The translations under genes were made by a program, and so were the position numbers. Below are positions 1 to 6,620 of a DNA stretch of 7,060 nucleotides, piece after piece. Position 1 is the stretch's first letter. The number at the start of each line of letters is the position of its first letter. The notes below the pieces were generated by a model. That model was not told where the DNA came from. It saw nothing but the letters and a program-made list of their open reading frames with translations, and did not search any database. The DNA is taken from the NCBI GenBank assembly GCA_003527165.1, contig DPSI01000573.1, forward strand, positions 1 to 7,060, in the 5' to 3' direction. The DNA is from Pseudomonas sp. (GTDB lineage: Bacteria > Pseudomonadota > Gammaproteobacteria > Pseudomonadales > Pseudomonadaceae).

Positions 1-738
1 GGCAGCCTGATCCGCCCGGAAGCCACCGGCTACGGTTGTGTGTATTTCGCCGAGGAGATGCTCAAGACCACCCATACCAGCTTCGACGGCAAGCGAGTGG
101 CGATCTCCGGATCGGGTAACGTCGCCCAGTACGCCGCACAGAAGGTCATGGAGCTGGGCGGCAAGGTCATTTCGCTGTCTGACTCCGGCGGCACCCTGCA
201 CTTCCCGGACGGGCTGAGCGACGAGCAGTGGGGCTACCTGATGGACTTGAAAAACGTCCGACGCGGCCGCCTCGAGGAAATGGGCGCGCACTTCGGTGCG
301 ACGTACCTGGCCGACCAACGTCCCTGGAGCCTGCCCTGCGAGATCGCCCTGCCTTGCGCCACGCAGAACGAACTCGACGGCGAAGATGCGCGCATCCTGC
401 TGAATAACGGCTGCCTCTGCGTCGCCGAAGGGGCCAACATGCCCTCGACGCTTGAAGCGGTGGACCTGTTCATCGAAGCGGGCATCCTCTTCGCGCCGGG
501 CAAGGCATCCAACGCTGGCGGTGTCGCCTGTAGCGGCCTGGAAATGAGCCAGAACGCCATGCGCCTGCACTGGACCGCCGGAGAGGTGGATACCAAGCTG
601 CACGGCATCATGCAATCGATCCACCATGCCTGCGTGGCGTATGGTGAAGAACACGGCCGCACCAACTACGTGAAGGGCGCCAACATCGCCGGCTTCGTCA
701 AGGTCGCCGATGCCATGCTGGCGCAGGGAGTGGTTTAA
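1..738 (+). CDS. gdhA: NADP-specific glutamate dehydrogenase, C-terminal part (5' end outside window)
   Basis: This enzyme reductively aminates 2-oxoglutarate with ammonia and NADPH to give glutamate, in the cytoplasm, as part of nitrogen assimilation. The frame is open from base 1 to the TAA at 736-738, giving 245 residues; the family is usually about 445-450, so roughly the N-terminal 200 residues, including most of the glutamate-binding domain, lie outside. The fragment opens with GSLIRPEATGYG, followed by the Rossmann dinucleotide-binding motif SGSGNVAQ at fragment residues 36-43. Later blocks PWSLPCEIALPCATQNELD, VAEGANMP, APGKASNAGGVA and GANIAGFVKVADAMLAQGV match the E. coli GdhA sequence as I remember it, almost word for word. 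The GTG at position 40 is an internal codon, not a start. The gene converges on fpr, and the gap between them contains strong hairpins that could end its transcript. Identity is secure; promoter and regulation are not visible. Confidence 0.97.
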   Translation, partial: GSLIRPEATGYGCVYFAEEMLKTTHTSFDGKRVAISGSGNVAQYAAQKVMELGGKVISLSDSGGTLHFPDGLSDEQWGYLMDLKNVRRGRLEEMGAHFGATYLADQRPWSLPCEIALPCATQNELDGEDARILLNNGCLCVAEGANMPSTLEAVDLFIEAGILFAPGKASNAGGVACSGLEMSQNAMRLHWTAGEVDTKLHGIMQSIHHACVAYGEEHGRTNYVKGANIAGFVKVADAMLAQGVV

Positions 739-831
739 AGAGCGGCTATAGGGCTGCAGGCTGTAAGCGAGGATCCGTCGGCGACAGAGCGGGCGCTTCT
801 TGCTTCAAGCCTGAAGCCTGCCGCCGCTCTT
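738..831. repeat. Large imperfect inverted repeat between gdhA and fpr
   Basis: The outer arms are 9 bp and perfect: AAGAGCGGC at 738-746 pairs with GCCGCTCTT at 823-831. The inner arms are 11 bp with one mismatch: GGCTGCAGGCT at 752-762 against AGCCTGAAGCC at 808-818. A further 4 bp (AAGC at 765-768 with GCTT at 802-805) continues the stem after a 2x2 internal loop. The remaining loop is about 33 bases. The structure begins on the last base of the gdhA stop codon and lies between convergent genes, so a role as a bidirectional terminator or mRNA 3' stabiliser is plausible. No U-run follows either arm, so it is not a classical intrinsic terminator. A degenerate repetitive element is an alternative. 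Confidence 0.6.
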
Positions 832-860
832 CCCCCGTCGAGACACCCTCCTGCCTGGAT

Positions 861-882
861 GGTGGGCTGAAGCCCACCCTAC
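861..882 (-). repeat. REP-like palindrome with GTAGGGTGG head
   Basis: GGTGGGCT at 861-868 and AGCCCACC at 871-878 form a perfect 8-bp inverted repeat around GA, or a 7-bp stem with a TGAA loop. Read on the minus strand the element begins GTAGGGTGG (882 down to 874). The same 9-base head begins the palindrome at 4374-4402. It lies downstream of both gdhA and fpr, a typical place for REP-type repeats. The head plus palindrome form is one I remember as frequent in P. stutzeri-group intergenic regions; this is recollection, not a search result. Confidence 0.6.
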
Positions 883-910
883 GCTGCCGCATGCCCCCAT
901 CCTCTTGTGC

Positions 911-1687
911 CTACCAGTAATTTTCCACTGCCACCTGCCCCGGACGCCGGGTCAGGCTGAGATTGAGATCTCGCGCCTTGAGCATGGCGCGGGTGTCTTC
1001 GATCATCTGGGGGTTGCCGCAGAGCATGATCCGCGAGTGCTCGGGTTCCAGTTTCAGATCGGCGGCACGCTCCAGCTCGCCGCTCTCGATCAGCGTGGTG
1101 ATCCGCCCGTGCAACGCGCCGGGCACCTCTTCGCGGGTAATCACCGGCAGGTAGGTCAGCTTGCTGCCCAGACCTTCCAGATAATCACGCTGCGGCAGCT
1201 CGCGGATCAGCGCCTGGTAGGCCAGTTCGGATGCTGTGCGGGCACTGTAGACCAGCACGATCCGCTCGAAGCGCTGCCAGACCTCGAAGTCCTGAAGAAT
1301 CGACAGAAACGGCGCAATGCCGGTACCGGTGCCCAGCAGCCACAGGTCGCGGCCGTCAATGAAACGATCAAGGGTGAGGAAACCGAACGCCTGTTTGTCC
1401 ACCAGCAACTCGTCGCCGGGCTTGAGGCGGCTCAGCTCGCTGGTGAACTCACCGTCCGGCACCACGATGGAAAAGAAATCGAGAAACTCATCATGCGGCG
1501 CGGAAACCATCGAGTAGGCGCGCCAGACGATGCTGCCGCTGGGCTTGCGTACGCCGAGGCGAGCGAACTGCCCGGCGGTGAAGCGAAAGCCGGAATCGCG
1601 GCTGGTTCGCAGGGTAAACAGGCTGGGGGTCAGCGTCTGCACCTCGAGCAGACGCTGGCGGGTGAACTTCTCTTCGCTGACGGTCAT
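911..1687 (-). CDS. fpr: Ferredoxin/flavodoxin-NADP+ reductase
   Basis: This FAD enzyme moves electrons between NADP(H) and ferredoxin or flavodoxin in the cytoplasm, feeding Fe-S, radical and oxidative-stress chemistry. The protein has 258 residues, close to bacterial Fpr proteins (about 248-258). The FAD-binding motif RAYSMVSAP is at residues 56-64, followed by FFSIVVPDG. The NADP-binding glycine loop GTGTGIAPF is at 119-127, and CGNPQMI is at 223-229. The C-terminus is ENYW, ending in tryptophan as in E. coli Fpr (HYW), whereas the Pseudomonas/Azotobacter FprA proteins I remember end FVEK. This suggests an FprB-like paralogue, with FprA probably elsewhere in the genome. The ATG at 1687 is supported by an AAGGGAG ribosome-binding site 6 bases upstream. 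It is divergent from rlmG and convergent with gdhA, so it is probably monocistronic. The reductase call is firm; the physiological partner is unknown. Confidence 0.93.
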   Translation of the reverse strand: MTVSEEKFTRQRLLEVQTLTPSLFTLRTSRDSGFRFTAGQFARLGVRKPSGSIVWRAYSMVSAPHDEFLDFFSIVVPDGEFTSELSRLKPGDELLVDKQAFGFLTLDRFIDGRDLWLLGTGTGIAPFLSILQDFEVWQRFERIVLVYSARTASELAYQALIRELPQRDYLEGLGSKLTYLPVITREEVPGALHGRITTLIESGELERAADLKLEPEHSRIMLCGNPQMIEDTRAMLKARDLNLSLTRRPGQVAVENYW

Positions 1688-1774
1688 ACTTCGCTCCCTT
1701 CGCGGACTTCTGCGGATTCGCCGGGTTACCCCCTTGATACTCCTTTCCGACGCTCACAAACACCGCCAGTTCTT
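1688..1774. promoter_or_regulatory. Divergent intergenic region between fpr and rlmG
   Basis: This 87-base gap must hold the fpr promoter on the minus strand and probably a rlmG promoter on the plus strand, since the two start codons face away from each other. I see TTGATA at 1734-1739 on the plus strand as a possible -35 for rlmG, but no good -10 hexamer at the right distance. I found no convincing sigma-70 pair for fpr and no clear palindromic operator. The regulatory role follows from gene orientation, not from a recognised motif. Confidence 0.4.
1694..1700 (-). promoter_or_regulatory. Ribosome-binding site of fpr
   Basis: On the minus strand AAGGGAG lies 6 bases before the ATG at 1687. 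It is the best Shine-Dalgarno match in this part of the window and fixes the fpr start. Confidence 0.75.
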
Positions 1775-2902
1775 ATGCCTATTCTCGAAACCCCGTTCGC
1801 CCGCCTCGACCTGATTCGCCAACCCGAGCAGCCCAACGAACCGTTGCAGGCCTTCGATGCGGCCGATGAATACCTGTTGGCGCAGCTGCATGAGCAGGCC
1901 TTGCCGGCCACGACGCGGGTGTTGATCCTCAACGACAGCTTCGGCGCCCTGGCCTGCTCGCTGGCGGAAAAGGCGCAAGTGACCAGCAGTGGCGATTCTC
2001 ACCTGGCGCACCTGGCGCTCGAGAAGAACCTGCAACGCAACGCACTTTCCCGCGATGCCGCGACCTTCGTTCCTGCCAGCGGAGTGGCGCAGGGCCCCTT
2101 CGACCGGGTGCTGATCCGCGTGCCCAAGACCCTGGCGCTGCTGGAAGAACAGCTGATCCGCCTGCATGGCCAGCTGGCGCCGGGCGCGCAGGTGATCGCC
2201 GCCGCGATGATCAAGCACCTGCCGCGGGCTGCCGGCGACCTGTTGGAAAAATACGTCGGTCCGGTACAGGCCTCGCTGGCTGTGAAGAAGGCACGGCTGC
2301 TGACCGCTACACCGAGCGACAAGCCAGCCCCCGCGTCGCCCTACCCGACCCGCTATCGTCTCGACCAGCCGAACATCGAACTGACCAATCACGCCAACCT
2401 GTTCTGCCGTGAAGGCCTCGACATCGGCACCCGTGCCTTCCTCCCGCATCTGCCCAAGGCGATCGGCGATTTACGCGTGGCGGATATCGGCTGCGGCAAT
2501 GGCGTGCTCGGCATCGTCTATGCGCTGAGCAATCCCCAGGCCCATCTGACCCTGGTGGACGAAAGCTACATGGCGGTGCAATCGGCACGGGAAAACTGGC
2601 AGGCGATCCTCGGCGGCCGCCCGGCCGATATCCGCGCTGACGACGGGCTCGCCGAGCAGCCGCCGGCCTCGCTCGACCTGGTGCTGTGCAATCCGCCGTT
2701 CCACCAGCAACAGGTGATCGGCGATTTCCTCGCCTGGCGCATGTTCACCCAGGCCAAGGCAGCCCTCGGCAAGGGCGGCGAACTTTGGATCGTCGGCAAC
2801 CGCCATCTGGGCTACCACCTGAAGCTCAAGCGGCTGTTCGGCAAGGTCGAGCAGGTCGCGGCGACGCCGAAGTTCGTCATCCTGCGGGCAATCAAGGCAT
2901 GA
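1775..2902 (+). CDS. rlmG: 23S rRNA (guanine-N2)-methyltransferase RlmG
   Basis: RlmG is a SAM-dependent enzyme that methylates N2 of G1835 (E. coli numbering) in 23S rRNA. The protein has 375 residues; E. coli RlmG has 378. It has the expected two-part build. The N-terminal domain carries LQAFDAADEYLL (24-35), VLILNDSFGAL (49-59) and RVPKTLALLEEQL (115-127). The catalytic Rossmann domain carries the SAM-binding motif ADIGCGNGVLG (236-246), the acidic VDES (261-264), and the target-base motif NPPFHQQ (306-312) typical of N2-guanine methyltransferases. NHANLF..GLDIG before the SAM motif also matches RlmG. The related RsmC (16S) shares the fold, but the N-terminal blocks fit RlmG. The frame stays open far upstream, antisense to fpr. 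I chose the ATG at 1775 because the N-terminus then aligns with E. coli RlmG at nearly the same length. No clear Shine-Dalgarno precedes it. Confidence 0.94.
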   Translation: MPILETPFARLDLIRQPEQPNEPLQAFDAADEYLLAQLHEQALPATTRVLILNDSFGALACSLAEKAQVTSSGDSHLAHLALEKNLQRNALSRDAATFVPASGVAQGPFDRVLIRVPKTLALLEEQLIRLHGQLAPGAQVIAAAMIKHLPRAAGDLLEKYVGPVQASLAVKKARLLTATPSDKPAPASPYPTRYRLDQPNIELTNHANLFCREGLDIGTRAFLPHLPKAIGDLRVADIGCGNGVLGIVYALSNPQAHLTLVDESYMAVQSARENWQAILGGRPADIRADDGLAEQPPASLDLVLCNPPFHQQQVIGDFLAWRMFTQAKAALGKGGELWIVGNRHLGYHLKLKRLFGKVEQVAATPKFVILRAIKA

Positions 2903-3081
2903 CCGAGCCGCGCGCGCTGATGAGCGTTCCGACGGCGCGCCAACGTTCATCGAGCGAGGCATGACGCAGAGCTGAACACAGATGGCCGGCGAGGGACCGG
3001 CGCATCGCGCTGTAGACTGGGCGGAGCGTTCCGTAACCGCCGTGCTAATCTCTGCGGCCCTGTTCTCCTTGCGCCTGCCTG
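2903..3081 (+). other. Intergenic gap between rlmG and the MFS gene
   Basis: This 179-base gap holds a stem-loop near its left end, described separately. It also has a 10-base direct repeat, GAGCGTTCCG, at 2922-2931 (inside the stem-loop) and 3024-3033. A TAATCT at 3046-3051 resembles a -10 box, but no matching -35 sits 16-18 bases upstream. A 21-codon frame starts at the ATGA overlapping the rlmG stop (2899) and ends at 2964; I do not regard it as a gene. The gap is long enough for the MFS gene to have its own promoter. Confidence 0.4.
2918..2952 (+). terminator. Stem-loop downstream of rlmG, possible terminator
   Basis: GATGAGCGTT (2919-2928) can pair with AACGTTCATC (2942-2951) over 10 bp in RNA, with one G-U wobble, plus a closing U-G pair, around a 13-base loop. 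It begins 16 bases after the rlmG stop codon. There is no U-tract after it, so intrinsic termination would be weak. It could instead stabilise the 3' end or be an unrelated palindrome. GC-rich alternative pairing (CGCGCG on the left with GCGCGC in the loop) competes with it. Confidence 0.4.
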
Positions 3082-4308
3082 ATGTCCATACACGCCAAGC
3101 TGCTGTTGCGCCACCAACGTCCTTTCATCAAGTTCTGGTTCGCCCGGGTATTCACCGCCAGCGGTTTTCAGATGCTTGCCGTGGCCATCGGTTGGCACAT
3201 GTACGAACTGACCGGCAGCGTGCTCGATCTCGGCCTGGTAGGCCTGGCTGAATTCTTTCCTCGCCTGTTGTTCATTCTCTGGACGGGACACGTCGCGGAT
3301 CGCTTCGATCGACGCCGAGTCGCGGCGCTGTGTCAGGGATTGCAGGGGCTGATCGCCCTGTCGCTGGTGCTCGGGGTCGGCGGCCTAGGCGTGACCCGCG
3401 AGATGATTTTCGTGCTGGCCTTCTTACTCGGCACAGCCCGGGCGTTCGAAGGCCCGGCGACTCAAGCGCTGCTGCCGAGCCTGGTGCCCACGCAACTGTT
3501 TCCGGCGGCGGTAGCGGCCTCATCTTCGGCCATGCAGACCGCCACCATCGTCGCGCCAGCGCTCGGCGGTTTGCTGTTCGCCATTGGCCCGCTATGGGTC
3601 TACGGCCCGGTGGCGCTGCTATTCGCCCTCGCCTGCAGTCTGATGCTGAGCCTGCCGAAACGCCCGGCCCCGCCGAAGCAAACCGGCCCGGCAATGGACA
3701 ACCTGCTGGCCGGGATGCGCTTCATACGCAGCCGTCCGGACATCTTCGGCGCCATTTCGCTGGACATGTTCGCCGTGCTGCTCGGCGGCGCCACCGCGCT
3801 GTTGCCGGTGTTCGCCAAGGACATCCTGCTCACCGGGCCCTGGGGTCTCGGGCTGCTGCGCTCGGCACCAGCGGTCGGTGCGCTGCTGATGTCGCTGTGG
3901 CTGGCACGCTACCCGATCAACCGGCAGGTCGGCCGGGTGATGTTCGCCGCCGTGGGGGTGTTCGGCCTGGCGACCATTGCCTTCGGCCTGTCCACTTCGT
4001 TCTGGCTATCGCTCGGTGTGCTGGTGGTGCTGGGGGCGGCGGACATGATCAGCATGGTGATCCGCGGCGCCTTCGTGCAGCTGGAAACACCGGACGCCAT
4101 GCGCGGCCGGGTCAGTGCAGTGAACGGATTGTTCATCGGCGCTTCGAATCAGCTCGGCGAGTTCGAATCCGGCCTGACCGCGCACTGGTTCGGCACCGTA
4201 CCAGCGGTGGTGATCGGCGGGGTCGGTACGCTGCTCATCGCCGGTACCTGGATGAAACTGTTCCCGACCCTGACCAACCGCGACCAGTTGCATCGGGATT
4301 TGGATTAG
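3082..4308 (+). CDS. MFS transporter, EntS-like (MFS_3) exporter family
   Basis: The 408-residue protein is almost wholly hydrophobic, with about 10-12 predicted membrane spans, so it is an inner-membrane secondary transporter, presumably proton-driven. The MFS loop 2-3 signature is clear as GHVADRFDRRRV at residues 69-80. A polar linker rich in Pro and Lys (192-204) separates the two halves. The C-terminal block TPDAMRGRVSAVNGLF (336-351), then GASNQLGEFESG, is typical of the EntS/MFS_3 group, whose best-known member exports enterobactin. No siderophore genes are present in the window, so the substrate is unknown and I give no symbol. The ATG at 3082 is the first in frame before the conserved first span, but it lacks a visible Shine-Dalgarno. 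The gene follows rlmG by 179 bases and converges on the oxidoreductase genes. Transporter family is well supported; substrate is not. Confidence 0.9.
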   Translation: MSIHAKLLLRHQRPFIKFWFARVFTASGFQMLAVAIGWHMYELTGSVLDLGLVGLAEFFPRLLFILWTGHVADRFDRRRVAALCQGLQGLIALSLVLGVGGLGVTREMIFVLAFLLGTARAFEGPATQALLPSLVPTQLFPAAVAASSSAMQTATIVAPALGGLLFAIGPLWVYGPVALLFALACSLMLSLPKRPAPPKQTGPAMDNLLAGMRFIRSRPDIFGAISLDMFAVLLGGATALLPVFAKDILLTGPWGLGLLRSAPAVGALLMSLWLARYPINRQVGRVMFAAVGVFGLATIAFGLSTSFWLSLGVLVVLGAADMISMVIRGAFVQLETPDAMRGRVSAVNGLFIGASNQLGEFESGLTAHWFGTVPAVVIGGVGTLLIAGTWMKLFPTLTNRDQLHRDLD

Positions 4309-4314
4309 CGTTTC

Positions 4315-4346
4315 GGTGGAAGACGCTTCGCGGTCTTCACCCCTAC
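4315..4346 (-). repeat. REP-like palindrome, left member of an inverted pair
   Basis: GAAGAC (4319-4324) pairs with GTCTTC (4333-4338), and the stem continues with GGT (4315-4317) against ACC (4339-4341) past a single bulged G at 4318. The apex is GCTTCGCG. It starts six bases after the MFS stop codon. Read on the minus strand from 4346, it matches the element at 4374-4402 at 23 of 29 positions, so the two are copies of one repeat in opposite orientation. It may also act as a terminator for the MFS gene. Confidence 0.6.
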
Positions 4347-4373
4347 TTCCGTACACTCGCAAGTCGCGCAACC

Positions 4374-4402
4374 GTAGGGTGGAAAACGGCGAAGCCTTTT
4401 CC
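4374..4402 (+). repeat. REP-like palindrome, right member of an inverted pair
   Basis: The element starts GTAGGGTGG. GGAAAA (4381-4386) pairs with TTTTCC (4397-4402) and GGC (4388-4390) pairs with GCC (4394-4396), giving nine base pairs with one bulged C (4387) and a GAA loop. It faces the copy at 4315-4346 head to head across 27 bases and lies 13 bases downstream of the stop codon of the minus-strand oxidoreductase gene, so it is well placed to stabilise or end that transcript. Confidence 0.65.
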
Positions 4403-4415
4403 TCGCGTCACTCCC

Positions 4416-6620
4416 TTACAACAGCTTGTCCAAGGTAATCGGCAAGTCCCTGATGCGCTTGCCGGTGGCGTGGTAGATGGCATTGGCTACCGCCGCGGCA
4501 ACGCCGACAATGCCAATCTCGCCGACGCCCTTGGAGCCCAGGTCGTTGACGATCTCGTCCTTCTCATCGACGAAGATCACGTCGATCTCGCCGATATCGG
4601 CATTCACCGGCACGTGGTACTCGGACAGGTTGTGGTTCATATAACGACCCAGCTTGTGGTCGATCATGGTTTTCTCATGCAGCGCCTGGCCGATTCCCCA
4701 TACCACGCCGCCGGCGATCTGGTTGCTCGCGGTCTTGGGATTGACCACCCGCCCGGCCGCAACGGCGCTGACCGCCCGGCTGACCTTGACCGTACCCAGC
4801 GTCTCGTCCACTCGCACTTCGATGAATACGGCCGAATGCGTGGCGGTCGAATACGCGTTGCGTTTCTCGCCGGGTTTGACGCTCGCCTCGGCCTCGAGCA
4901 CACCGCTGACGGCGACGATCTGTTCGATCTCCACACTGTGCGCGGGCGAAGCCTTCAGCCGCATCTGGCCCTCGACGAATTCCACGTCGTCGAGCTTGGC
5001 CCCGGTGAACGGCGAGACCGGCGACTGCTGGGCGGCATCCAGTATTTTCTGGCGCAGCCCTTCGCAGGCTTGCTGCACCGCGCTGCCAACCGAGGAAACA
5101 GTCGCCGATCCGCCTTCCAACGGTGCCTGGGAGAAATTGGAATCGCCCAGGCGGAACTCGACGCGCTCCAGCGGCAGGCCCATGGCCGCGGCGGCGATCT
5201 GGGTCATCACCGTGTAGGTACCGGTGCCGATGTCGGCCGTGGCGCTGCTGACCACCAGTCGGCCATCCGGCTCCATACAGGCCTTGGCACTGGCCGGCAT
5301 CTGCATGGCCTCCCAGACGCCGGTGGCCATGCCCCAACCGATCAGCTGATTGCCGTCGCGCATGCTGCCTGGCTCCATCGAGCGGCGCGACCAGCCGAAG
5401 CGTTCGGCACCTTGCTCGTAGCATTGGCGCAGCGCCTTGCTGGAGTAAGGCTTGTCCTCATTGCCGTTGCGCTCGGCATAATTCGTCAGACGCAACGCTA
5501 CCGGGTCGACCTTGGCCGCATAGGCCAGTTCATCCATGGCGCATTCCAGCGCGTAGACGCCGATGGTCGCGCCCGGCGCACGCATGTCCAGCGGGGTGTA
5601 GACGTCCAGCGGCACCAGCTGATAATCCAGCCGCACGTTAGGGCACTGATAGAGCATTCCCGACCACTCGACTTCGTGCTCGGTAAAGTCCTCGAACATT
5701 GACGTCTGGCCGATCGCCTGGTGGCTGATCGCCTCCAGCTGACCATCGGGCGCCGCGCCGATGGAGATGCGCTGCACGGTGCGCGGCCGATAGCCGAAGG
5801 TGAACATCTGTTGACGCTTGAGCGTGACGCGTACCGAGCGCTTGAGCTTGAGCGCCGCCATTACCGCCAGCGGCAGCTGATATTGCGGGCGCAAGCCGGA
5901 ACCGAAGGCACCGCCGACGAAGGGCGAGAGGATGCGAATCTTGCCCTCCATACCGAACACCTTTTCCAGATAGCGCATGCAGTTCTGCACGCCCTGGGTC
6001 TTGTCGTAGATTTCCAGGTTGCCTTCCGGAAAGTAATGAACGGTGGAGGCATGTGGCTCCATCGGGTTGTGGTGCTCGACCGGCGTGCTGTATTCCAGAT
6101 CGAGTTTGAGCGGAGCGCCACGCAGTGCAACATCCGCATCGCCGCGTGGCGGCGGCACTTCGGCGGGCGCCTGGTGCATGGATTCCAACTCACTGAGCAG
6201 ATCGGTGCGATGCGGCTCGGGCGCATACTCCACGCGCACCAGGCTGCCGGCATAACGGGCCAGTTCGAGATTTTCCGCGACCACCAGGGCGATCGGCTGG
6301 CCGCTGTAAAGGATGCGGTCGTTGAACAACGGACGGAACGGCGAGCCTTCGGCCGCATCGTCGTCCTCGTAGGGCTTGTCGTAACTGGCGATCGGCGGTC
6401 GATTCCGGTGGGTCAACACCAATTCGACGCCAGGTACTGCTTCAGCCGCGCTGGCATCGATGCTGACGATCCGTCCGCGGGCGATGCTGCTGTTGACCAC
6501 GCTGCCGTAGAGCAGTCCGGGCATCGGGAATTCGGCAGCATAGTGCGCCTGACCGGTGACCTTGAGCGGACCGTCGACGCGATCGATGGGCTGGCCGAAG
6601 GGAGAAGTGGCAGGTTTCAT
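4416..6620 (-). CDS. Molybdopterin-binding subunit of a PaoC/YagR-type aldehyde/xanthine oxidoreductase
   Basis: This is the catalytic large subunit of a molybdenum hydroxylase (xanthine dehydrogenase family). In E. coli PaoABC the equivalent subunit oxidises aldehydes to acids at a molybdenum cofactor. The protein has 734 residues (E. coli PaoC 732). The N-terminal a/b-hammerhead domain begins RVDGPLKVTGQAHYAAE (14-30). The cofactor-binding domain contains MEPH (187-190), FVGGAFGSG (234-242), MRAPG (346-350) and DIGTGTYT (463-470). The GVGE motif (698-701) supplies the expected catalytic glutamate, E701. The end, ATGKRIRDLPITLDKLL, closely resembles PaoC before its short tail. FVGGAFGSG differs from the GGGFGGK of PaoC. 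I see no signal peptide; in PaoABC the Fe-S subunit carries the Tat signal. The start at 6620 overlaps the FAD-subunit stop as ATGA and has an AGAGGAG site 7 bases upstream. Family is secure; the substrate is not known. Confidence 0.9.
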   Translation of the reverse strand: MKPATSPFGQPIDRVDGPLKVTGQAHYAAEFPMPGLLYGSVVNSSIARGRIVSIDASAAEAVPGVELVLTHRNRPPIASYDKPYEDDDAAEGSPFRPLFNDRILYSGQPIALVVAENLELARYAGSLVRVEYAPEPHRTDLLSELESMHQAPAEVPPPRGDADVALRGAPLKLDLEYSTPVEHHNPMEPHASTVHYFPEGNLEIYDKTQGVQNCMRYLEKVFGMEGKIRILSPFVGGAFGSGLRPQYQLPLAVMAALKLKRSVRVTLKRQQMFTFGYRPRTVQRISIGAAPDGQLEAISHQAIGQTSMFEDFTEHEVEWSGMLYQCPNVRLDYQLVPLDVYTPLDMRAPGATIGVYALECAMDELAYAAKVDPVALRLTNYAERNGNEDKPYSSKALRQCYEQGAERFGWSRRSMEPGSMRDGNQLIGWGMATGVWEAMQMPASAKACMEPDGRLVVSSATADIGTGTYTVMTQIAAAAMGLPLERVEFRLGDSNFSQAPLEGGSATVSSVGSAVQQACEGLRQKILDAAQQSPVSPFTGAKLDDVEFVEGQMRLKASPAHSVEIEQIVAVSGVLEAEASVKPGEKRNAYSTATHSAVFIEVRVDETLGTVKVSRAVSAVAAGRVVNPKTASNQIAGGVVWGIGQALHEKTMIDHKLGRYMNHNLSEYHVPVNADIGEIDVIFVDEKDEIVNDLGSKGVGEIGIVGVAAAVANAIYHATGKRIRDLPITLDKLL

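Noticed and set aside
905..1774. A 290-codon in-frame extension upstream of rlmG, antisense to fpr
   Set aside because: It would make a 665-residue protein, far longer than RlmG, and its residues are the antisense shadow of a well-conserved fpr. The ATG at 1775 aligns with the known RlmG N-terminus.
1754..2449. A 231-codon minus-strand open frame opposite rlmG
   Set aside because: Low-complexity Gln/Arg/Gly-rich translation with no domain; shadow of rlmG.
2899..2964. A 21-codon frame starting at the ATGA that overlaps the rlmG stop
   Set aside because: The only purine-rich stretch is 1-2 bases from the ATG, too close to serve as a ribosome-binding site. The peptide has no features, and the hairpin at 2918-2952 lies inside it.
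3013..3051. Possible sigma-70 promoter for the MFS gene (TAATCT at 3046-3051)
   Set aside because: The -10-like hexamer has no -35 box at 16-18 bases; TTCCGT at 3029-3034 is only 11 bases away and TAGACT at 3013-3018 is too far.
3330..5702. A 790-codon plus-strand open frame across the MFS gene and antisense to the oxidoreductase
   Set aside because: It crosses two real genes and the palindromic gap between them, has an Arg/Gly/His/Ala-rich composition typical of GC-driven shadows, and shows no domain. Absence of stops follows from codon bias on the opposite strand.
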